64,000 nt of DNA from Lytechinus pictus (Eukaryota; Echinodermata; Echinoidea; Temnopleuroida; Toxopneustidae). The notes under the pieces are model-generated. The model was not told where the DNA came from and searched no databases. It worked only from the letters and a program-made list of their open reading frames with translations. Location: the NCBI RefSeq assembly GCF_037042905.1, contig NC_087249.1, forward strand, positions 53,288,901 to 53,352,900, written 5' to 3'. The stretch's first letter is position 1, and each line of letters starts with the position of its first letter. Positions 1 to 10,879 of the stretch are shown here, in pieces. The translations under genes were made by a program, and so were the position numbers.

Positions 1-366
1 TGGAATAGTGATGTAAAAGCATGAGAAAGAGCTTTGAGTTCAATTGAAACATGAAACACCCTAAGAAGATATTATATAAATCATGCACCTTTAATATTTT
101 ATTGTTGAAAAATAACATGTTTGTGTGACTTAACCTGTCAGAATGGCAAATTATTCGCAATACCCGTTTTTGAAGAATTAACAATTTATCCAGTTGGTAA
201 TTGAACGAATTACCCCATGCAAGTATACCGTAGTTCAGGTAAGGTAAGATAAGTGTTGGTGCAAACCTTTTAAAATATGCACAGGAAATGACGATTTTAG
301 TTTATTGATTACCCCAACATTCCTCGCAAGCGTTTTACTTAAATTCAAATTATGCTCTTTCCAAGA
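1..366 (-). pseudogene. Non-LTR retrotransposon reverse transcriptase, C-terminal fragment (broken)
   Basis: Read on the minus strand, the segment gives a diverged C-terminal reverse-transcriptase region of the CR1/Jockey-like type. A stretch near 350-250 reads like WKEHNLNLSKTLARNVGVI, followed after one frameshift near 230 by LNYGILAWGNS and then LLILQKRVLRII. Such LxYGxxxWG and LQKRxxRI motifs lie just downstream of the polymerase core in this class. The catalytic core is absent, and the fragment runs off the left edge of the window. It is a dead remnant. The class is well supported; the clade is not. Confidence 0.7.
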
Positions 367-578
367 TTTTGGGGGTGTTTCATCACCTCCCGCTTCCCAC
401 GGTCATGGGGCAGGGCGAAAAAGACTGTGAATTTTGATTTCTATTATCTGACTAGTAATTGTTTATACAAAAGACGGGCGGTCGGGCGCGCGCACACTCG
501 ATTCGACATAAAACCTGGAAGTCCAGGCACACCCATGTCCCTCGATCCCTGCTATCGAGTAGTGTGTATGGTGATCGC

Positions 579-780
579 GTGTCGCGAGTGGTCTAATTCG
601 CCTGGCTATACGTAAAAAAGTCCGGGGTTCGATCCCCGGCCGCGACACCTATGCCCGTGAGCAAGGCATTTAATCTACAATGCTCTTTTATCCTGCTTTC
701 AAATAAATGGAAATGCTATATGCATTATTGGTAACTTGGTGTGCACTTGTTTGTTTAAAAAAAAGAAAAAAAAAAGAAAA
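579..780 (+). repeat. tRNA-derived SINE
   Basis: A tRNA-like head (579-648) has a matching acceptor stem, GTGTCGCG at 579-586 against CGCGACAC at 641-648. Its T-arm is perfect (622-639: stem CCGGG, loop GTTCGAT, stem CCCGG). A body with GCTCTTTTATCCTGCTTTC follows and ends in an A-rich tail around 756-780. A second copy on the other strand at 51340-51495 shares head and body, so this is a SINE family and not a functional tRNA gene. Confidence 0.8.
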
Positions 781-949
781 GACCATGGTCGTCTGAAGAT
801 CGGAGCATGGACCTACTAGAGCGGACCTTGTTTGAGTCGCGTTTGGACTGGGCCAGGGATGTTATTAAAATGTGTGAAAGACAGAAGTAAATGATTTGTG
901 ATTGTCGGATATGATAATAATGTACATTATAACATATTTAAAAAATGCA

Positions 950-1140
950 GGGGGAACCTGATTTCGTGGGGGTGCTGCCTATAGAAAATAATACACGCAG
1001 CACCCCCTGGAAAATTTCTGGGGGTGCTGAAGCACCCAGCACCCCCGCTTCCCAGGTCCACGATTCAAACAATAAAAAACAGAAGAAATAGTGAGTGACG
1101 GACATCATCGACTGTCTCATCTGCATGTCACTGTGCATGT
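950..1140. repeat. GGGGGTGCTG-type repeat fragment joined to a MITE fragment
   Basis: GGGGGTGCTG occurs twice, with an inverted CAGCACCCCC, between about 969 and 1048. From 1063 to 1140 the sequence matches the central part of the 600-bp MITE found complete at 32411-33012 and 47876-48460 (shared words ATTCAAACAATAAA and AAATAGTGAGTGA). This is a truncated copy. Confidence 0.6.
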
Positions 1141-1149
1141 GAAATACAC

Positions 1150-1375
1150 GCGCGCCTATGGGGATTGTGAACTGTAGGAAAAATCGTATAAAATTACACT
1201 TTTTGATATTTCTACGAAGACGAAGTTATATAGAATATGAAGAATATTACAATCAGACCATATCCCTAGAAAATTGCTTCAAGAAATGTCATTATGAAGA
1301 GGAAATGGACAAAAATTTGTGAAGAAAAATCACGAAAAAGGAAATCGCATCATGAATATTCATATCATGGGCGGT
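1150..1375. repeat. Dispersed repeat, second copy at 17612-17800
   Basis: The block beginning CGCGCGCCTATGGG and containing AAAATTACACTTTTT, ATCAGACCATATC and TAGAAAAT recurs in the same order at 17612-17800, inside the 1.65-kb inverted-repeat element there. The two copies are diverged with small indels. Confidence 0.65.
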
Positions 1376-1399
1376 CCCACATTTGCATGTTATAGCGAG

Positions 1400-2420
1400 T
1401 TTTCCATTATTTATAAATAATGGTTATTTGTATATAAATAATGATTATTTGTATATAATGGCAAATAATGATTATTTATAAATAATGGGATATTGAAACA
1501 AAATTGTTATTTATAAATAATGAAACACGATGAATTTTCATTATTTATTAATAATGAGGTAGATAATTCATTATTTAACAAATAATCTTTATTCATAAAT
1601 AATGGAAAACTCGAACATTAAATAATGATTATTTATAAATAATGAGAATAATGGTGCACTCGAAAAAAATATTTATAAACAATGAAGTAGACGTTTTCAT
1701 TATTTAACAAATAATCATTATGTATATAAATAATGGAAAACTCAACAAATTATTTATAAATAAAGAAATGTGCACTGGCATTGTTAATAAATAATTATTA
1801 TTTATAAATAATAGACAACTTATTTATAAATAATGGAAAAACGAATTGCAATTATTTATAAATAATGAAGTATGTAAAGTCATTATTTATAAATAATGAA
1901 AAAACGAAAACCATTATTTATAAATAATAAAAAACAAATAATCATTATTTATAAATAATGAAAAACAAATAATCATTGTTTATAAATAATGAAAAACAAA
2001 TAATCATTATTTATAAATAATGAAAAACAAATAATCATTATTTATAAATAATGAAAAACAAATAATCATTATTTATAAATAATGAAAAACAAATAATCAT
2101 TATTTATATATAATGAAAAACAAATAATCATTATTTATAAATAATGAAAAAACAAATAATCATTATTTGTAAATAATGAAAAACAAATAATCATTATTTA
2201 TGAATAATGAAAAACAAATAATCATTATTTATAAATAATGGAATGTCGAACTATTATTATTTACAAATAATGAAGTATTACTTGGAATTATATACAAATA
2301 ATTAGAAATGCTATTTTATATAATAGTAGTTATTTACAAATAAAATGTAAATTATATATAAATAATAGTTATTATTTAATAAATAATGATTATATAACAA
2401 ATAATTGTTCTATATAATAG
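1400..2420. repeat. AT-rich array of palindromes (CATTATTTATAAATAATG units)
   Basis: About 1 kb of extremely AT-rich DNA built on the perfect 18-base palindrome CATTATTTATAAATAATG. From about 1905 to 2240 it is a regular tandem array with a period near 32 bp, the palindrome alternating with a GAAAAACAAATAAT spacer, in roughly ten copies. On both sides the same palindrome recurs irregularly and with more mutations. No coding content is seen. Confidence 0.85.
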
Positions 2421-2459
2421 TGGCACAATCGGCGCCTCATACGGACGTGGTCTTTGGAT

Positions 2460-3505
2460 ACTATATCCTATCAGGATCCCGTTTATATCGTAGCGTCAAA
2501 GATCATTTAGTCAGACTCAAAACAAATATACATTGAGCGTTGAAAGAGAAAAAACTATACCGTTGCTGTTTTCTAGACCTGCTGGAAAAGGCCTATGATT
2601 CGTTTTGGAAAGAAGGTCTCTTAAAAAAAAAATTGTCAAGATGTTAGCGGATAATTGTGCTTTTTTTATTAGAGCTTTCTTAAAAATAGATATTGTAATG
2701 TTAAAGTTAACACCATAGTATGTCAGAAAATTATGTATTAGAACATGGTATCCCACAAGGGAGCTCTTTAAGTCCTGTCCTTTTTACGTTGCTGTTAAAT
2801 GACTTAAAGATTAAAGAAAATGGAGTTAACTTATCATGTTACGCGGATGATATCGCGATTTGGTTTACTGGCTCCAACTTAGAACTGGTTCGCCAAAAGC
2901 TGCAAGGAGCCCTCCATCGTGTCCATGAATTCGAAATTTGGTGCAGGAGATCAATTGAATATTTCCCATACCAATGATACCATGTATGTAGTTTTAGTTT
3001 TTAGCAATAAAGAAAAGAAATATATTACTTTGAAAATGAATGGGCACATTTTGCCTCGTAAGCAGTTTAAATTTCTTGGTATGTGGTTAGACTCTAAATT
3101 TACTTGGTCTGTCCATATCAATGCGATTATTGATAAATGTAAGAAAAGGTTGAATTTATTACGTTGCATTTCGGCACATCATGGGGAATAAGTATTAAAT
3201 TTTGATGATGATCCTTATAAAAAGGACTTATTTTATCTATCGTAGACTATGGAACTAAAATGTATGATTCTGCCTGTGCATCTCTTAAGAAAAAAAAATT
3301 GACTCTATCCAATAAAGAGCTTTGAAAATCATTACAATATACAATACATCATTAAAGAGTCTTTACAAATAATTTGAACCGGTGAATATTAACCAAGTCC
3401 TTTTCAGGACCAACCTTCTTGGTGTAACCGCAAATCTCACTATCCACTCTTTGGGGAATATATACTCTACCATTCAAAATGCTTTAATTCATTCACTCCC
3501 ATCAG
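2460..3505 (+). pseudogene. Non-LTR retrotransposon reverse transcriptase pseudogene
   Basis: Consecutive frames encode reverse-transcriptase motifs in the expected order: LEKAYDSFWKEGL near 2575-2620 (the F/Y-D palm motif region), GIPQGSSLSPVLF near 2745-2790, and the catalytic YADDIAIW at about 2840-2863. LGMWLDSKFTWSVH near 3080 and VDYGTKMYDSACASL near 3242 follow. The order matches CR1/Jockey-type LINE polymerases. At least three frame changes and stop codons break it, and the endonuclease half is missing. The DD of the active site is still readable, but no single open frame covers the domain, so it is not functional. Confidence 0.85.
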
Positions 3506-3507
3506 TA

Positions 3508-3770
3508 GCGAACCTAGGATTTTTTCCACGGGGGGGGGGGGGGGCAAAACCGTCCGCCAAAAATGTGACAAGCCCCCCAAAAAAGTCTTTAATCACAAAT
3601 AAAGGATTTCGTACCAGAAAAAAAAATTGACAAGCAAAAAAAAAAGAAAGGTTTTCAAGCTCGTCAGGGGGGGGGGGCAAAAAAGGTCTTCAAGCTCGTC
3701 AGGGGGCAGGGATACGTCCTTTGCATGGGTTGTGACTCGTCAGGGGGCAGACTGCTAAATTGGAAAATCA
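3508..3770. mobile_element. G-rich terminal MITE-like element
   Basis: It starts with CAGTAGCGAACCTAGG, a hAT-style CAG(T/G) terminus, and goes into a run of about 12 Gs. A block with CTCGTCAGGGGGCAGG, GTCCTTTGCATGGGTTG and CTCGTCAGGGGGCAGA follows. The same block occurs inverted at 58555-58620. It inserted at or next to the end of the reverse-transcriptase pseudogene. No clear target-site duplication was identified. Confidence 0.5.
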
Positions 3771-4814
3771 GAATATAAAGAAAAGGGACAAGAAAAATAA
3801 GAAAAGAAATTAATAACACGACTGGGTTGCCGAGGATTGAGAAATATAAAGAACGGGAAGAAAAGTGGAAGCTTGCTAAATTATATACAATAATGGTCGC
3901 AATCGGGACAAAAAAAATCCTTAGCCAATGGATATTTATAAGCAAGGGCTAGTAGTTATATTCCCCTATATCATGTCCTAATTACCTAAGAAAAGCTACG
4001 CTGATTTACAGTAAAATGCCTCTTGATGCTTACTTAGGCTAAATTTTCAAAGCTACTATCACACAATCAGAATTTAATTTCAAAATCACTTATAAGGCCA
4101 AAATTTTCTGGCTCGCTTCGCTCGCTGGCGACTTTTACAACTTTTTTTTGCACATTTGCTATGTTGTGCTGTCTCAAAATATTTCGTTTATACTGAATCC
4201 GCAGCTGCGTTGAAGTTAATAATATTTGTGTAAACTATGTACCCGCGATCATGTTTGTGATCTTTAAAACAAGATGCCTATAATTATGTAAACTGCGAGC
4301 AAGAAGCGCGAGCAGAAATTTTAAATAAGTTCTGACCTGATCTAAAAGGGACATGTTAAGGACTTTTTGCAGTTAGCCATGAAGACGATACATGTTTCAA
4401 CCAGGGGCGGCGGAACGTATTTTCCTTTGGGGGGGGGGGGCAAAGCCAAACAAAAAAGGTGCACTTATATGCCAAAACGGGCATTTTGGTGCAAACGGAT
4501 ATTTCACTATGAGATTATCATCTGTGTAAAGAAGTTGTGTGTTTTGTAGTAATTAAGGTGAGCAAAGTTTTTTTAATTGATTTCTGATTGATAAGATATA
4601 TATCTAGGTTTTATTTTTCGCGAGCAAGCGTAAAAATTTTCAAATCTGAAGTTGTAAAACTCGCTTTTGGTCAATTATGGACCTAATTACCGTTAAAGGG
4701 CATCCTTGTGAGATGTTGCGAGCGAATCACGAGCTCAAACTTTTGGAAATTTCATGTAGGCCTAATAAGACATAATAATGATATTGGTATTATTTACCCA
4801 GGGAAGCCACTTCA
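3771..4814. other. Intergenic; one more G-rich element fragment
   Basis: No gene was recognised. At about 4402-4445 a GGGGCGGCGGAACGTATTTT segment followed by ten Gs resembles the ends of the G-rich elements elsewhere in the window. The remaining sequence is unremarkable AT-rich DNA. Confidence 0.4.
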
Positions 4815-5070
4815 GTTCTGAAAACTGTTCTCGATCCCAGCGGGCCTTGCTACTATTATTACCCCGGCTTTAGCTGGGCTGCCTATATAGGCGCCGGAAG
4901 GAAGGCATTTAATGAATTTCTTCCTGCCGAGTACCCATTAACCTTACCTGGGTTGAGTGCAGCACAGTGTGGATAAATTTCTTGCTGAAGGAAATTACGC
5001 CATGGCTGAGATTCGAACCTACGACCCTCTGTTTCATAGTCAGAAGACTAATCCACTGGGCCACAACGCC
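4815..5070 (-). repeat. tRNA-derived SINE, second family
   Basis: On the minus strand the head reads GGCGTTGTGGCCCAGTGGAT, then a B-box-like GGTTCGAAT. The body contains GCAAGAAATTTATCCACACT and AACCCAGGTAAGG. Copies of the same family are at 36120-36408 (minus) and 37585-37742 (plus). Confidence 0.75.
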
Positions 5071-5377
5071 CCACATAAAAAGTAAACATTCCGAGCATTT
5101 TTTGTAATCATGAAAAAAGGATTAACATTGTTAAAACTAGGCGTAACGATCAATGAAATTGTATCAACATTTATATTCTTTATTACCATTTTTATTATGA
5201 TCATCGTTTGGATTATTATGATCATCATTAGTATTATTTTTATCTTTATTACCAGCGGAAGCTCTTATTAAAAATTACATCCCCTCCAATACAAATCTTA
5301 TTATCTGGAGGTTACTCGCACGCGACCAACACACTTAACCCCCTGCATCCCTAAACCATTTGCTTACCCAGAAGGAA

Positions 5378-6125
5378 AAACCAGTAAGACCAGTAAGAAT
5401 TTTTACTGGTTTCCAGTATAATTTTACTGGTTTCCAGTATATTTTTACTGGGCCAGTTGATTTTTAACTGGACCAGTAAAAATCAACTGGAGACCAGTTC
5501 CAACAATTGCATTCCAGTTGAAACAAAGTAGTAATACCAGTTAAATTGTTTTTCATCAAACTGGTGTTACTGGTCCAATAAATGGTTTCCAGTAGATTTT
5601 TACTGGTTTCCAGTATATGTTTACTGGACCAGTTGATTTTTAACTGGACCAGTAAAAATCAACTGGAGACCAGTTCAAACAATTGCATTCCAGTTGAAGC
5701 AAAGTAGTATAATACCATTTAAATTGTTTTTCATCAAACTGGTGTTACTGGTCCAATAAATGACTTTATTTCAAGTTAGATCATTTGAGGAATTATGGAA
5801 AATGAATCTTGCAATTCAGAGAAAGTTATTATCGTTATCATTTATCATTGTTATCATCATTCTTATAATTATCATTATTATTATTATAATTATTATTATT
5901 ATTATGATTATTGTTATCATTCTTAATATTGTTATCATTGTTATTGATATTGTAATTATTATTAATATTATCATACTTATCAAGTATTAACATTATCATT
6001 AAAATAATTATTTCCTTTAATTATGATTAAGATCAAAGCAAGATATATTCCCCTGATATAGTCAACTGGTCTAAAGTAATGCATTGTTTGAAATTGAACT
6101 GGTCAAGACCAGTAATACCAGTAAT
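5378..6125. repeat. Array of CCAGT/ACTGG words with a ~180-bp tandem duplication
   Basis: The pentamer ACTGG or its complement CCAGT occurs dozens of times in both orientations. Two near-identical units, about 5400-5580 and 5585-5760, each contain TTTTACTGGTTTCCAGTA, ATCAACTGGAGACCAGTT and CATCAAACTGGTGTTACTGG. A final CCAGT cluster at 6095-6125 (AGACCAGTAATACCAGTAA) mirrors the first at 5382-5397. This suggests one inverted-repeat element of about 740 bp with an ATT microsatellite inside. Confidence 0.6.
5830..5998. repeat. ATT/ATC-rich microsatellite
   Basis: Impure trinucleotide repeats (ATT, ATC and variants) fill this stretch. The isoleucine-rich open frame across it is a by-product of the repeat. 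Confidence 0.85.
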
Positions 6126-6559
6126 TCTGATGATGCTGATCACATGATTTACCTCATTTGCATATTTCCTATTTTTAACAGAAAAATCAGGATTTAGAAT
6201 AGAATATCCTTGCAATGGCACTCATTGTTGTTTAAAAACTTTCTAAATAAGTGTGTGAACTAATTCACAATAAAAATGTGTAATTTTATATATCACATTT
6301 AAAATAACAGCAGAAAGATTAATTTACTAACCATCTTTTCCATCACATTTCACTGACCATGGTATATAACAAACCAAATGCATGTAGGCGGCAATGTTAT
6401 TGCTCAGATAAAATCGAAATTAAGCCTATATGCTTGATCCGGGCGTCTATTCTTAATGCAATACATGCTTTGGCCACAACACACACATGTATCATCGTTT
6501 GTTACTATTATTGCATAATATCCTGTTATCTTGTACTGTTCTTGTTACCAAAGTGAATT

Positions 6560-6965
6560 AATTTCATTTTTCGAAATACGAACCTTATTTAATTTTCGGA
6601 TTAACGAACCTTATTTCGTTTTCGGACTAACGAACCTTCGGAATTACGAACCTCATTTCTTTTTCGGATTAACGAACCTTCGGAATTACGAAACTCATTT
6701 CGTTTTCGGACTAACGAACCTTCGGAATTACGAACCTCATTTTGTCTTCGGACTAATTATGAACCTTCGGAATTACGAACATCATTTCGTTTTCCGAACC
6801 TGCGGAATTACGAACCTCATTTCGTTTTCGGATTAACGAACCTTCGGAATTACGATCATCATTTTCGTTTTCGGACTAACGAACCTGCAGAATTACGAAC
6901 CTTCGGAAATACAAACCTTCGGAATATCCGAACCTTCGGAATAACGAAGCTTTGGAATTACGAAT
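6560..6965. repeat. Tandem repeat of TTCGGAATTACGAACC-type units
   Basis: About eight imperfect units of roughly 55-60 bp carry TTCGGAATTACGAAC, CTCATTTCGTTTTCGGA and CTAACGAACC. Unit length is close to a multiple of three, which keeps an artificial open frame (repeated LRNYEPHFVFGLTN). No other sign of coding was seen. Confidence 0.85.
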
Positions 6966-8329
6966 GTATGCGATTAAAACTATGAATAGTATATGTGAAT
7001 TATAACAATACTTGCATAATAGTGCGCCATTGAATAGGCAAAGTTAAACTGTTCCTTATAAATGCTATGAATACAGAGAATGCATGTTTACTGTTTAATA
7101 TGAAACAAACAGAAATTTGCTTATATCTAGATGTTTGTCATCATCACATTCACTGTATAAAGTGTGTAAGGAAAATGTACTTTTTAAAGATATAAAATGC
7201 AGAATCTATCAAAACTACAAAACCCATGAACTAAATATAGAAGAGCTAGGGAGGAGAGATATAAACTATCAGGGGATCAGGGGTCAATCATGGAAATAGC
7301 TCCATTAGTTGATATTGATAATATAAATCGAAGGTACAAGTCCATTACATCCTCTAGGCAATATACCGATGTAGTTTACTTTATTTCATCAATTAGGAAA
7401 TCTTATTGATACCACTCAGGGATTGTATATTTTGTATGCACGCCCCCGCCCCCACCCGGCCCCCCCCCCCCCCACAGTCACGGGTTCATTTACTACTGGG
7501 AGGGGATTAGAAGTACCACCAGAGACACGACTGAAGAGGAGTTGGATTAAGTTCAGGCTTAGGATAAACCGATGAAAGCATCTTTTTCGATCTAGTTCGT
7601 CAGTTACTCAGCTATTCTAGGAGCAGCATAAATTAATTTAGCTTTTGAATAATAAAATAGGGCCTACGTACCATGCCAAGCCAGCTTAACGGGGAAAATT
7701 CGAACCCACGACATGCCCCGCGACATGCACGGAAGAAATAGGGAGATAAATTCTCATTTAAAAAGAAATAAAATAAAACAAACTACAAATAAGCGAAACG
7801 AGAAAAAAATGTAGAGAAGATGAATATATTTGAATATATATATATGTAAATGTATATAATACATATAATGTTTAAAAAATGACATTACATATACATTTTT
7901 GAAAAAATGAACACCAACCATCATGATCCAACCAACCTCAATTGCCCTTTCCACAAACAATCTTCATGTTGGAGAGACACAGAGATACGAAGAGCGCCAT
8001 CTAGACCGTTTGACGTCATACGGAGCTCGCGATCGATCCGAAACAAATTTCAAACTTTCAAATAGGCCTAGAATGTTATTGTTAGCTTGCATTTTCCCAA
8101 CTACTAACTAGCTATTGAAAAATCTAGCCCACGTACCGTATATAAAGTTGAGATGGAGCCATGTCTTACAAGGTCTGGTCATTCTGGTGGCCGGAAGAGG
8201 CGGAGAAGTTCTGTAGAAAATGGTGAGAAAGTGTTAAATTACTTAGAACTAAGACTCTAGTCTAAGTTAGAATAGAATCTACTCACAGTCACAGTGTATT
8301 TCAGACCGAGTTCAGTCCCACACATATTA
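6966..8329. other. Intergenic, no feature recognised
   Basis: It contains short open frames without recognisable motifs, a C-rich run near 7441-7475 and an AT microsatellite near 7828-7870. Nothing here supports a gene. Confidence 0.4.
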
Positions 8330-8580
8330 TTAGGATGGGGGATCGGGTGTCCGGACACTTTATATTTTTGAAGCCTTCTTTTTTGTCTTAAGATTACACT
8401 AAAAATATGAATTCAATAGTTGTAATCATCTTCTATTTTGTTCTCTATAATATTTTCTAAAATTTTGTACTAAAATTTGATGAAACTTCGCTTGTAATTT
8501 TTTCCAAATGACTTTCTAAAATTGATCGTCCGGACACACAACCTGTCCGGACCACTCTAGGCGACACCCCAATACTTACC
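8330..8580. repeat. Dispersed repeat with GTCCGGAC termini
   Basis: It starts with ATCGGGTGTCCGGACACTTT, continues with AAAAATATGAATTCAATAG and CCAAATGACTTT, and closes with CGTCCGGACACACAAC and GTCCGGACCACTC. A closely related copy lies at 61600-61810. A short piece with GGTCCGGACACACAAC is at 9429-9446. The inverted GTCCGGAC words at each end suggest a nonautonomous DNA element. Confidence 0.55.
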
Positions 8581-9129
8581 CGTGCTAATAAACTGGGACT
8601 CCACTCACGCGCATTTGGGCCGCCCTAGCTTAGAACTAAGCAATATTATCTAGAAATTGTTACATTGTAGTCATTAAATATGTTCTATTAAATAAATTGA
8701 TAATGTTTAATCGGTACTCACCGGTTCTTTTGTTGCATTTTCAGACCATTTCTCACAATTCTTCGTAAATATTTGCGGCAAATTTTGTCGCCATAGACAG
8801 CTTAGCATCCATCTTTATTGATAAATGGAGCGCCCTTTACGATAGTTGTTAATGCCGCGGAGAAATCGTTAGGCATTTTGGCCTGTGTTCAAGGCGTTCT
8901 TTCTGTTTTATTTTTTATATTGAAGATTGTGCATTTGTTGAATAGCGCCGTCTACGTCAGGTATGAGATCGAGTGTATAAATACACTCTTCCAAAATAAT
9001 TATGATTCCGACCTGGCGCTGTTTAACTTCAATCTCTTTCACCTAAATTAGCGATGAATGCTAGCATTATAAAATATATATTATTAACGTCTGACGAAAA
9101 GAATAACCAACCGATCAGCTGACGAGAAC

Positions 9130-9217
9130 GCGAATCACGTGATCTTCATATCAGCTACGATCGCGAGTCAGAAGAGAAGAGCAGCTGCCCAGAAAATCAG
9201 GAAAAAGCCGTGAAAAT
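9130..9217 (+). promoter_or_regulatory. Possible promoter and first (leader) exon
   Basis: The segment has an E-box-like TCACGTGA at about 9137-9144 and relatively high CG content. It ends in a strong splice donor, AAAAT|GTAAGTTC, after 9217. The next good acceptor with coding sequence behind it is at 10050 (TTCATTTTAG), five bases before an ATG. I infer a possible non-coding first exon for the ORF at 10056. Alternatively, the ATG is split by the intron, as in some short housekeeping genes. Transcript evidence is lacking. Confidence 0.3.
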
Positions 9218-9551
9218 GTAAGTTCCCCTTCATTTCTTTCATTTTTTTGTTGTTGCTAACGATGCATTTACACTATAAAATTATAATTTAAATAAGAGAA
9301 AGGAATATAGCTTGTACTTGTGATATAATATATAAATATCCTGTTCTCAGAGATTTCTAACCAAAAATACTACTGATGTCGCCTATGAGGTCCATACATG
9401 TAATGTTGGACCTCATTGGTACTAGGAGTGGTCCGGACACACAACAACTGGGTAGGCCTAGGCCTTTATAATTATAATAAAATCGTGTTCGTTCATCGGT
9501 AGCCAGGGCAGGCCTCGAATCGAATCGGGGACAACAGCATATCATAACCTA

Positions 9552-9640
9552 GACCAAAAGCTTCAGTCTCTGTATTTTGGTTGTTCCGCTGAACTGCGTT
9601 GGCTCACTCACCATACATAGACTGAAGCGGAGGGGGCCCC
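9552..9640. repeat. Short repeat with inverted CTTCAGTCT ends, copy 1
   Basis: The copy runs from AAAGCTTCAGTCTCTGTAT through TTCCGCTGAACTGCGTTGGC to CATAGACTGAAG. The same unit appears inverted at 22290-22368 and 53312-53392. The ends are inverted repeats of each other. Confidence 0.7.
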
Positions 9641-10055
9641 TGGCTACAGCCAACGTATAGTGAACTAGCGTTTTATAGATCGCGATTTAAAACTTTTTTT
9701 AGGCAAAATTGACATTTTCATGGTTTCCATTATCAGTGTAATATAGATAACTTAAGCTAATTGCATACCTTGGGCCGGAGTTATTGAAAAAAATCCTCTG
9801 GATGATTGAGAAATCTGTCATCTAAGACATTTTCACCTGACCTGACGGTTTTTCTTGCAAGTTGCCATCTTGAATGACGTCATTATCGTTATTAACTTTT
9901 TCATGTCTCGATTTATCGCGATTATAACTAGTATCGTTTATCTTCGTGTAGTGTATCGTATCGTATTATTTTATTCGTATATTGCCATGTATAACGTTAG
10001 GTGTGCTGATTGCTGGTGGTAATTTTATTTGATTCATTAATTCATTTTAGTAATT

Positions 10056-10442
10056 ATGGCTGACTACTGGTGTTGTAATTGTGACCGTAATTTGAATAAT
10101 CATCCTAATAAAAGAAGATCTTTGAATGCAAAATTGGATCACCGTGATTACACCACTGCTGACGCTGTCGAATCATTGGGAATTAAAGTGACACCAGATC
10201 AAAAATCAAAAAAATTCATTTGCGACAGATGTTGCAGAATAATTTCAAAATTATCTGAAAGCAATTCAAATGTAATTGAAAATAAATCCAAATTAAAGAA
10301 AATTAGTAGAATCAATGTTTACCTGGGGAGGAAAGTGAAAGTGACCAGCTATGCTTCGCCATTTCTTCGGAAGAAACGAAGAAGACTGAGCCTATATTTT
10401 GGTGAAAAATTCCTGCGCTTCCACAGAGATTCCAAGTTATGA
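10056..10442 (+). CDS. Cys-cluster protein exon of unknown family; probably frame-disrupted
   Basis: The ORF starts MADYWCCNCDRNL five bases after a consensus acceptor at 10050. Two Cys pairs are visible: CCNC at residues 6-9, and FICDRCC near residues 54-60. They are separated by a basic/polar segment with DYTTADAVESLGI, so the spacing suggests a zinc-binding fold. I do not recognise the family. After about codon 90 the reported frame turns implausible (a basic tail with KKRRRLSLYF). One frame over, the sequence reads PGEESESDQLCFAISSEE, then one TGA, then TAPPPYSRKCIFKGC. This looks like coding continuing after a 1-nt shift, so it may be a decaying pseudogene, a mobile-element protein, or an exon whose donor I placed wrongly. 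Codon use is AT-rich like the surroundings. Function unknown. Confidence 0.45.
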   Translation: MADYWCCNCDRNLNNHPNKRRSLNAKLDHRDYTTADAVESLGIKVTPDQKSKKFICDRCCRIISKLSESNSNVIENKSKLKKISRINVYLGRKVKVTSYASPFLRKKRRRLSLYFGEKFLRFHRDSKL

Positions 10443-10879
10443 CAGCCCCTCCCCCATATTCACGAAAGTGTATATTTAAAGGATGTTTGATTCGTTTAAG
10501 GTCCATAGTTATCATCATATTTAAAAGTCATTGGAATCTTATATTAAAAAATTGAATTATTATAAACATATTCCCATTACGCAGTGGATATAAATTAACC
10601 TCTGCAATAAGCTAAACGTAGTGATTGTCAAGGCCAAATTAGATTAAGCGCGGGGCAGAGCGGCCGAGTGAGAAATTTTTCATCTTTAAAATGGAAAAAC
10701 TTGGCCAATTTAAGCACCTTGACTGCATTTAAAGATAAATCCACATACTAAAAGTTATTGACCATTTGATAATTAAAGAATATTTTTTTTCTGTGTTGAA
10801 AAGTGTGGGGGGGAGGGGATGCATACCCCCACCCCCCTCTGGATTTACGCTCGTGTCATGAAGAGTAGACATATCTCAC
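10443..10879. other. Intergenic with C/G-rich repeat debris
   Basis: Nothing gene-like after the possible continuation of the Cys-cluster frame to about 10540. A G-run/C-run pair near 10806-10842 (GGGGGGGAGGGG and CCCCCACCCCCC) resembles the G-rich element ends seen elsewhere. Confidence 0.35.

Noticed and set aside
579..648. Functional tRNA gene
   Set aside because: The anticodon and D-arm regions are degraded, and the same body follows a second copy at 51495-51340, so it is a SINE head.
1905..2240. CRISPR-like regular array
   Set aside because: The regular 32-bp spacing comes from a simple tandem repeat with identical spacers, in an animal genome with no cas genes.
5760..5990. Ile-rich 76-codon frame
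   Set aside because: It is a translation of the ATT/ATC microsatellite.
6531..6836. 101-codon frame with repeated LRNYEPHFVFGLTN
   Set aside because: It arises from the tandem repeat whose unit is near a multiple of three; no splice or start support.
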